Origin: Incurvaria masculella
Lineage: Eukaryota > Arthropoda > Insecta > Lepidoptera > Incurvariidae
Assembly (NCBI GenBank): GCA_946894095.1
Contig: OX335649.1
Span: 11,178,001-11,242,000, forward strand
DNA length: 64,000 nt
Reading direction: 5' to 3'
The position numbers and the translations under genes were made by a program. Every line of letters starts with the position of its first letter. Position 1 is the first letter of the stretch. Of the stretch, positions 60,601-64,000 are shown piece after piece. Below the pieces are notes generated by a model. It was given only the letters and a program-made list of their open reading frames with translations. It had not been told where the DNA came from and did no database searches.

Positions 60601-62136
60601 GCGGAGTCGAGTCACGTGCCGGCGACTCCGGCGCACGATCGAAATCTGCGCTATGCGGGTTCGGGATGGACGGCTCCGACCATCTCTGCCGTGACGCTGA
60701 ACGCTCGCGGAAGGTACTCTCATTGAGGTAGGGTGACACGCTCTTGCAGATTCGATCCCCCTTAATCACATTCTCGAGATCGAGTTGCTTGCTCTCCATC
60801 GGGCCTGGGGTGTGTCGAGGAGTCGTTATCGACACGCCGACGTCGTGAACGTTCTTGAGAGCGGGCACGATGCGACCCGTGATGACTTTTCGAAACACCT
60901 CGACATCGAGGAGTTTTGAGTCGAAGTCTCCAATTTTCTCCCGAAAGCCGATGAGGGCGGTCTTGTCGACGCAGATCTGCAGAGTCTTGACGATCGTGAA
61001 GAAGGCGTCGAGGTGCTGCGTGGGCACGGAGACCTCGCCGTTGTAGACGTAGTGGAGCACCGCCGAGAGCGCCTCCACCTCGAACTCCGGCATCACGATC
61101 GTGGCCGGGATGTCTTCGTCGGGCCGAGACTTCAGCAGCATCTGAATAGATACGAATGAAACTTTGTATTAATTTCGTAAATTATGAGGATTAACCGCTC
61201 TACGGCTAAATGATGCGGCTCGAAGCTTAGTGGCACAAAGACTTGCCTTGCAACAAGAGGTCTGGGTTCAAATCCCCGCCAGTTCATGCACCACTTTCTT
61301 TCTCTTTCTGATTTGGATAAGTCATTTCGTCACTAACGCAAGCTGTTCTATGGTTCCGAATTCATGTAAAAACCAGATCCTCTTCCTTTCTTTGGGAATT
61401 CGGTTTATTGGGCTAATATGATAACTGTTGGTGTGGTATTAGCCATCCATGTCCAGTTACATAAAACAAGTTAAAATTAATTACATCCAAATTTTTCCAA
61501 TTCTTGGGAGGTTTGTTTAAGTTTGTGCAATGGCTACCTCTATTCACGGTTGATTATATAGCGCTCCCAATGTCCAAAGAGAGACGTTATTCCTACTGAA
61601 CACCTATTCGATATCATAAAGATTTCGATAGAAATCAACAGTGACCAGGGCGGTTACCATGGAAATTTCACTCGCGGGGTGAACAGACAAGTGAGTGCTT
61701 AAATTAGTTTAGTTTAGTTGCATTTCGTACCATGCTAACTGTCAAACGACGTGTTATTCGGTCAAGTGAGTAGAAATATACCTGTTAGCATGATACGAAA
61801 TACAAGTAAACGTCAGATTTCATCATTCACTTGCCTGTTCACCCGGCGCATGAATTGCCCATGGTAACCCCAGTGCCGCATGTAGTAGTTCAAAGATTCA
61901 AAGATTCAAAGATTTTATTCAGCGATTTTTTAGTGTACACTTTTTTATCACTTCGTCAAATGGCATGCATATTACGAGTATCATTTAAATAAACAAATAA
62001 ACAATATCGTTACCCGGAGGAAGGGGCTGACGCTGGAGAGCACGACGCGGTGCGCGCGGAACTCGCGCCCGCCGCACGTCAGCCGCACGTCGCACCACGC
62101 GCCCTGCGCCAAGCACTCGCGCATTGCGCCCTCCAT
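43450..62136 (-). CDS. BTB/POZ zinc-finger transcription factor, seven joined exons
   Basis: Exons in gene order: 62136-62014, 61141-59750, 59134-58913, 57706-57456, 56763-56678, 49451-49284 and 43715-43450. They total 2,508 nt and encode 835 residues plus a TAG stop, with every junction in frame. The N-terminal BTB domain has [20 protein letters not shown] and [15 protein letters not shown], then [11 protein letters not shown], at residues 1 to about 115. A linker with Pro/Ser/Arg-rich tracts follows to about 570, then eight zinc fingers at about 574-805 and an Ala/Pro tail. BTB mediates dimerisation and the fingers bind DNA, so this is a nuclear regulator. I do not recognise the orthologue. 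The ATG directly after an acceptor may be the start or may be internal, because more N-terminal residues could come from exons beyond the window. Confidence 0.9.
43865..44022. mobile_element. MITE family D
   Basis: 'tcaccaagtactgattagct' then 'taatcccc' at the left, 'tcagcacttgatgaaaa' at the right. The inner 'tcgataccggtacaagataa' is shared with the 48285 copy. Confidence 0.6.
44571..45046. mobile_element. Fold-back element, about 476 bp
   Basis: Arms of about 78 bp: 'tgggttcacaggttagagac' through 'ctgcgccaagtggt' to 'agctagat' at the left. The right arm, reversed, reads 'tgggttcacaggataaagtc' through 'ctgcgccaagtggt' to 'acctagat'. Identity is roughly 80 percent by eye. No ORF in the centre. 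It lies in the last intron of the BTB-ZF gene. Confidence 0.75.
46068..46617. mobile_element. TIR element bounded by TTAA, about 550 bp
   Basis: Left end TTAA-ggtggcccaacccg (46068-46085), right end cgggatgggccacc-TTAA (46600-46617). The near-identical inverted ends with TTAA on both sides fit a piggyBac-type target duplication. The interior is AT-rich, non-coding and carries 'gaccttataacttagaaacc'. This is a candidate non-autonomous element. Confidence 0.7.
46618..46890. mobile_element. Fold-back family E, two-arm copy
   Basis: Left 'tacctccgtggccaaattaa' with 'ctataaggaataacgaaaaa' and 'cactcaaaggagtcacgaag'. Right, reversed: 'accaaatccgaaactatagg' with 'aactataagaaaaacaatca' and 'aaggagtcacgagg'. 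It directly follows the TTAA element. One-arm copies are at 29353 and 34933. Confidence 0.65.
47100..47270. other. GCC-repeat GC island with a perfect donor-like site
   Basis: Trinucleotide GCC/GGC runs (47149-47210) sit in AT-rich intron DNA. A frame from 47149 would give [17 protein letters not shown], and 'tattcg|gtaagt' at 47261-47269 is a consensus donor on the plus strand. This could be an unrecognised antisense first exon or simply a repeat island. No domain supports it as a gene. Confidence 0.3.
48285..48602. mobile_element. MITE family D, long or double copy
   Basis: 'ccaccaagtactgattagct' at the left. Internal 'aagggcctttttcaccatat' and terminal 'gtgaaagagccccttaatgt' at the right. 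Two units appear joined, sharing 'atcgatactagtac' and 'gtactggtattgat' blocks with other copies. Confidence 0.6.
48603..49280. other. AT-rich intron sequence
   Basis: No further exon or repeat arm seen. A short palindromic pair 'ccatgtgtatgttctataaa' and 'cacatgg' lies at about 49116-49142. Confidence 0.35.
49284..49451 (-). CDS. BTB-ZF exon: fingers 5-6
   Basis: Acceptor 'tgtgtgtttag', donor ctg|gttagt. It encodes [20 protein letters not shown], then [20 protein letters not shown] and [16 protein letters not shown](G). There are two C2H2 fingers with an HSGERP linker, in phase 1 both ends. Decayed copies of its first half lie just 5' of it. Confidence 0.93.
49495..49850 (-). pseudogene. Three decayed tandem copies of the finger-5 exon
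   Basis: Copy 1 (about 49590-49505) reads [15 protein letters not shown] and then a stop where the live exon has Gln, with a short deletion. Copy 2 (about 49715-49645) reads [16 protein letters not shown] and then a stop, and has lost its CxxC frame. Copy 3 (about 49810-49765) keeps only EAFSRKK followed by unrelated residues. The intron sequence between ('cctaaacacacatcacatgt', 'cctaaaaacacactgtcaag') is duplicated too, giving units of roughly 120-140 bp. None can be translated as a full finger. Confidence 0.8.
50205..50515 (+). repeat. SINE family B, best copy
   Basis: The tRNA-like head has an A box at 50367-50386 ('tggcgaaattggtagacgca') and a B box at 50412-50422 ('ggttcgggtcc'). The body is 'tttctttaattaatgtgtcc', then 'ttgcttcacggtcgattata' and a catacatacatg tail. 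The A box resembles a tRNA-Leu D-arm. 50205-50280 carries a reversed partial copy ('caaggacacattaattaaag'), so two copies face each other. Confidence 0.7.
50520..51630. other. AT-rich intron sequence
   Basis: No exon, RNA gene or identified repeat. Confidence 0.35.
51640..52015 (+). repeat. SINE family A (plus)
   Basis: The eroded head 'gcgagaggtcatggcttcga' is followed by 'ctttctttctctttctgagt', 'aaaactgtaggtccctttcc' and 'catccatgccagttacataa' with an A-rich tail. It is full length but diverged. Confidence 0.65.
52310..52665 (+). repeat. SINE family A (plus)
   Basis: The head carries 'gctcgtggtccaggggctag' (A-box side) and 'ctgagttcgaatcctcaccc' (a good B box). The body is 'gtagggtttagctcgtccga' and 'cctggcatggcacctaatta'. 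It is truncated before the usual 3' end. Confidence 0.7.
52680..53250. other. Unassigned GC-richer block in intron
   Basis: 52785-52825 contains an 11-bp inverted pair 'catattcgcat' / 'atgcgaatatg'. 53072-53240 is GC-rich ('ccaccgcggtttccggcatc') without a frame I can assign. It may be parts of an unidentified repeat. Confidence 0.3.
53251..55280. other. AT-rich intron sequence
   Basis: No coding exon, RNA gene or clear repeat seen. Confidence 0.35.
55288..55400 (-). mobile_element. Non-LTR 3' end with (TTTGA)n-type tail (minus)
   Basis: 'atcaaatcaaatcaaatatt' followed by 'ttatttgcacacttcaatac' reads, on the minus strand, as AATAAA followed by a short tandem tail. This is the same architecture as 7846-8004 on the plus strand. 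Confidence 0.55.
55563..55625 (+). repeat. SINE family B tail fragment
   Basis: 'agcttcacggtcgattatac' followed by 'atacatacatgtcacattcc' matches the 3' tail of SINE B. A similar orphan tail is at 23900-23950. Confidence 0.6.
55826..55940. mobile_element. MITE family D
   Basis: 'cagggcctttattactgaag' at the left, 'caatacttggtgaaaaagac' then cctta at the right. 'ctcgtactggtaatgattgt' lies in the middle. It is a compact copy of about 115 bp with inverted ends. Confidence 0.65.
56335..56545 (+). repeat. SINE family A, internally deleted (plus)
   Basis: The B-box region 'gtgttcaaatcccgttccg' is followed by 'accactttctttctctttct', then directly by 'aattccttcgtgaatgcggt' and 'gtgtggtattagacatctat'. 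The middle of the element is missing. Confidence 0.6.
56645..56670 (+). repeat. Short TTAGG-like run
   Basis: 'ttggttaggttaggatagg' is a short degenerate run of the insect telomere unit. It lies about 8 bp from the finger-4 exon donor. It is too short to mean more than a coincidental or repeat-borne motif. Confidence 0.4.
56678..56763 (-). CDS. BTB-ZF exon: finger 4
   Basis: Acceptor 'tttccacag', donor accg|gtatgt. It encodes [20 protein letters not shown] and NMHVRIHT(G), one C2H2 finger. It completes the Arg codon left by the previous exon and gives HTGVKP at the next junction. 86 nt. Confidence 0.93.
57064..57312. mobile_element. Fold-back element
   Basis: Arms: 'aggcttttcatgcgacagga' to 'gacgtttcgagctaatc' at the left, 'gattagctcgaaaagtcgga' to 'taccgcgtgaaaagcc' at the right, with a centre of about 48 bp. 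The flank 'gtctaacgaccgcggtaatc' is repeated inside the palindrome spacer at 22300-22330. Confidence 0.75.
57456..57706 (-). CDS. BTB-ZF exon: rest of finger 1, poly-Gly, fingers 2-3
   Basis: Acceptor 'ccggcgccgcag', donor acacag|gtgcct. It encodes [15 protein letters not shown] (the alpha-helix half of finger 1), eleven consecutive Gly from a GGC run, then [20 protein letters not shown] and SVH (finger 2) and [20 protein letters not shown] then H (finger 3). Finger 1 is thus split by an intron between its CxxC and its helix. Confidence 0.92.
57795..58045. repeat. Two SINE A heads in inverted orientation
   Basis: A plus-oriented head ('ctcgtgggctaggggctaga', 'gcgagaggtctgagttcaaa') is followed after about 40 bp by a minus-oriented copy ('gattccgaaccatagaacag', 'gaggattgaacccatgcctt'). 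They make an imperfect inverted pair 90 bp upstream, in gene order, of the finger 2-3 exon acceptor. Confidence 0.6.
58200..58908 (+). mobile_element. 5'-truncated retroelement insertion with A-rich tail
   Basis: It contains the 208-codon frame described separately, then 'gtttgaataaaaaatttgct' with AATAAA, and ends in an A-rich tail 58889-58907. It lies antisense within the BTB-ZF gene. The tail stops 3-4 bp from the GT of the splice donor at 58912-58911. Confidence 0.75.
58215..58841 (+). CDS. Retroelement polyprotein C-terminal fragment, endonuclease-like
   Basis: An open frame of 208 codons. Visible motifs, in order, are a Cys/His cluster ([20 protein letters not shown], at about 13-33), [28 protein letters not shown] (about 65-79), then [15 protein letters not shown], and [17 protein letters not shown] near the end. 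HGLSC followed by RPDG and WDxTCxDT is a combination I associate with the C-terminus of invertebrate reverse-transcriptase elements. The spaced Asp residues fit a PD-(D/E)XK-like endonuclease. No RT domain is present upstream, so the copy is 5'-truncated. It is unlikely to be a host gene despite being open. Confidence 0.7.
   Translation: MQDNKKTLGAKMCQPHTCICGSSVDSFGHHGLSCRRSAGRMPRHYAINNIIKRSLNSAGIPSILEPPGLFRSDGKRPDGMTLVPWKKGKALVWDATCADTLAPSHVLASSRSGGAAAAIAAGNKRKKYESLSDLFEFLPFAVETLGAWSSESLAFADVLGKLLSETSGDSRSKMFFVRRISIEIQRGNAISILGTMAASADLEEIFYL
58913..59134 (-). CDS. BTB-ZF exon: acidic/Pro-rich segment and start of finger 1
   Basis: 222 nt, phase 0 at both ends. The acceptor 'gatctccccgagcag' was chosen because upstream AGs would hit an in-frame TGA. 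It encodes [20 protein letters not shown] and DDNNN, a Pro/Ala stretch, then MRCDTCDK, the CxxC half of finger 1. The donor caag|gtcatt is weak and directly abuts a retroelement tail. The Lys|Val junction rebuilds a perfect C-x2-C-x12-H-x3-H finger. Confidence 0.85.
59135..59749. other. Intron with no recognised feature
   Basis: AT-rich sequence between BTB-ZF exons 2 and 3. No repeat arm or RNA gene seen. Confidence 0.4.
59750..61141 (-). CDS. BTB-ZF exon 2: BTB second half and linker
   Basis: Acceptor 'gtatctattcag', donor atacag|gtttat. 1,392 nt, phase 0 at both ends, 464 codons. It opens [20 protein letters not shown], then [20 protein letters not shown] and [15 protein letters not shown], completing the BTB fold. 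The remaining roughly 390 residues are low in hydrophobics, rich in Pro, Ser and Arg, with a run of eight Pro near the end. No second domain is visible. Confidence 0.92.
61215..61475 (+). repeat. SINE family A (plus), internally shortened
   Basis: 'cgaagcttagtggcacaaag' and 'aggtctgggttcaaatcccc' (good B box) are followed by 'gcaccactttctttctcttt', 'ggtgtggtattagccatcca' and 'tgtccagttacataaaac'. It begins 74 bp from the BTB exon-2 acceptor. Confidence 0.7.
61652..61869. mobile_element. Fold-back element, about 218 bp
   Basis: Ends 'ggttaccatggaaatttcac' and 'tgaattgcccatggtaaccc'. Inner pairs include 'ggggtgaacagacaagtgag' against 'cacttgcctgttcaccc', and 'tttcgtaccatgctaac' against 'gttagcatgatacgaaa'. 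No ORF. It lies in the BTB-ZF first visible intron. Confidence 0.75.
61888..61945 (-). mobile_element. Non-LTR 3' tail (minus) with tandem ATTCAAAG
   Basis: Three to four copies of 'attcaaag' run into 'attttattcagcg'. Read on the minus strand this is AATAAA followed by (CTTTGAAT)n, as in other non-LTR ends in the window. Confidence 0.55.
62014..62136 (-). CDS. BTB-ZF first visible exon: BTB N-terminal half
   Basis: 123 nt. Acceptor 'gtttgtgcgcag', then ATG GAG GGC, donor cgg|gtaacg. It encodes [20 protein letters not shown], then [20 protein letters not shown] and R. The D-V-x-L-x-C-x-G-x-x-F-x-A-H-R-x-V-L pattern is the BTB signature. An acceptor immediately before the ATG means either a spliced 5' UTR or further coding exons to the right of 62136. 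Confidence 0.9.
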
Positions 62137-62294
62137 CTGCGCACAAACATATCATGTCGGTACCATTGCCTAGTCATACGCCAACATCGGTAGCCCGTCC
62201 GACCGTCCAAGAACGGCACGCCGCCTAATTACTGCTCATAGACTGGAGAGATGGCTGCGCGGGACGCTAGGGGCGGACAGTTTCAGCACCAGTA

Positions 62295-62405
62295 GGTCTA
62301 TTCTTGAGATTGCGTGCACAGGAATTAGGAATAATTCAGTCATGAAAACTGCTTTCGCAGCGGTTGTCAAAGCGAGATTCTCGACGGTAAGGATTGAAGG
62401 AGCAC
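62295..62405. mobile_element. Fold-back MITE, family G, partial
   Basis: 'taggtctattcttgagattg' followed by 'cgtgcacaggaattaggaat' and 'cgcagcggttgtcaaagcga' match the left half of the family G copies. The right half is missing. Confidence 0.5.
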
Positions 62406-64000
62406 ATTATTACAATAATAGAAGATTTTTCTAACAGACTCTGGATATTTATGAACAAAAACAAATTGTTTTTGTTATCATGTATAGGTAATGCTAGAAA
62501 AGATGCACGCTAGGGGCAGCGAGAACCATGCCGGCCGATAAGGTAGGTGCCTTTTCACACCATGTTTGAATCACTATTAAAATACAGACAACCCTATCAC
62601 CCTCTTTTCTATTTCAAATAATACGAAATATTAATTGGAAAATCCAGCATCCTATTAAATGGTACCTATTCCCTATACTTCCCCCTCCCCCTTCACTGAA
62701 GATAAACTTAACGTGATAGATAGAAGACACAAAACTTTATCCTAAGACAAAAAATCCACAGGACTTGTGGCTCTATGACCTTCCGGCGCATTATAGCAAA
62801 CAAGCAAAAAACATTACATGTTGGGATAATGGAGATTGTTGGGCCGCAGTGTTTATTTAGCTGCATATATTTTAGCTAACCGTAATCCGTTTAACTAACC
62901 ATATTTCTCACCACCATTATAAAAACATACAACATACGAACATAATTTATTTAGTAATGTATCTCATACTAGATAATTTAGTAAAGTCTCACATTACCAT
63001 TGCAAATAATTCCATAATTTTAGCCCAACATGTCCTAAGTTTGCATAATTTTAAATTAAGAGCAGGTTTTCTGCTTTGCTGTTTTTATAACATCATATCT
63101 TATATATCCCAGCGTGTGGCTACTTTAATCTTTGCATTAAAATCTCGCATTGATCAAGTGTGCAAACGGCACTTTATGTGCGTAAAAACCACGCAAAATA
63201 CAATTTACTTTCCTCCGCTTTCCGCTAACCGTTAGATACTCAAATATATGGATAAGTGCTTGAATAAACTTATAAACTGTGTATTTTCATGCGTAAGACT
63301 ATTGGGGTCGAGTCATACACACAGTTAAAGCTGTAATTTGAGAAGAGTTAGTATGAGATTATGCAGTTGGAAGGCCGGGTGAATGCAAGATGAGCTGCTG
63401 ATTTGAAAGAAAATTCGTTTAGAAGGTAACAATATTGAGAATATTAGCAAAACAAAAAGTTCGCCTATCACAACTTAAAAAAATATAGATGAAGGCTGGC
63501 CGAAAATATTGCAGCCTTAATTCTTTTAAAAATGTTTTTTTATCCTTTATTTTGTGACATTAAGGGCCTGGTACTAGCCAAATCGCAAAGTTAGACGAGG
63601 CACCCCAAGTTAACTAACTAAGTCTGACGATTATAAGTGTCATCCTTACAATATATGATTCCTTGTCTAGGAATCGAATTATTTTCGTTAATGTATGTTT
63701 CCTTTTTCCATACAAAATACATTGCGGAAACGGTGTCCATTTCCGAACTTTTTTGACTAAATGTAGAAATCTAAAAGCAAATGGAATTTTTTGTTTATGC
63801 ATATATGCTGTTTTTGCTTATATCTAGAAATCGAATTACTTTCAGATTTCTAATGAAAAAAATCAACTTTTTTATTTTTATTATTATTTAAATAAATGAT
63901 GGAATAAAAAAATATTAACAATCCATTATCAGTCTGGAGTTCTATTTGGATTTGCTGAAGCGTTTCACTACATATTATTACATTTGTTAAAAAGTGCATT
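62406..64000. other. AT-rich sequence to the window end
   Basis: Presumed first intron or upstream region of the BTB-ZF gene. No exon, RNA gene or repeat with a second copy in this window was identified. Confidence 0.35.

Noticed and set aside
60171..60731. 186-codon plus-strand frame
   Set aside because: Antisense shadow of the GC-rich BTB-ZF linker exon.

Overview
This is an insect nuclear-genome window, most likely from a moth or butterfly. It has long AT-rich introns and intergenic DNA and GC-rich coding exons. It also holds several copies of interspersed repeats typical of Lepidoptera, including the 'aagtgcgagtcggactcgc ... (acgg)n ... gggtacggaaccc' element and two tRNA-headed SINE families. 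No database search was possible. The order-level call is inferred from repeat and gene style.

Three protein-coding genes are supported by exon-intron structures that join in frame. (1) 6551-13633 (+): the Blimp-1/PRDM1 orthologue, a PR-domain transcriptional repressor with five C-terminal C2H2-type zinc fingers. Six solid exons encode 1,057 visible residues, and an in-frame 42-nt candidate micro-exon lies inside the PR domain. The true N-terminus is upstream of the window or unresolved. (2) 25364-28851 (+): a 203-aa RR-2 cuticular protein in five exons, with a TATA box and initiator, a split signal peptide and a His/Gly/Trp-rich N-terminal half. Its fourth intron holds a dead duplicate of the RR-2 exon. 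(3) 62136-43450 (-): a BTB/POZ zinc-finger transcription factor in seven exons (835 aa if the first visible ATG is the start). It has a BTB domain, a linker of about 400 residues and eight zinc fingers spread over five exons. Three decayed copies of one zinc-finger exon lie in its intron.

Layout: 1-6550 is repeat-bearing upstream or intronic DNA with a few GC-rich islands. 6551-13633 is Blimp-1. 13634-25280 is 3' UTR and intergenic DNA, dominated by a near-perfect 1,170-bp inverted duplication (21018-23562). 25285-28940 is the cuticle gene. 28950-43180 is intergenic DNA packed with fold-back elements, TIR elements and SINEs plus a LINE ORF1 fragment. 43181-62136 is the BTB zinc-finger gene, whose introns carry many repeats. 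One of these is a 5'-truncated retroelement whose A-rich tail sits within a few bases of a splice donor. 62137-64000 is intronic or upstream DNA of that gene.

In insects Blimp-1 is known as an ecdysone-inducible timing repressor around moulting, and cuticular proteins are moult-stage outputs. Their neighbourhood here may be coincidental and no direct link can be read from the sequence. The most notable observations are the palindrome, the PR-domain micro-exon, the retroelement abutting a weak splice donor, the two exon-duplication graveyards (RR-2 and zinc finger), a perfect 21-bp hairpin in a Blimp-1 intron, and several apparently undescribed fold-back and TIR element families. I found no convincing wholly novel multi-gene system.
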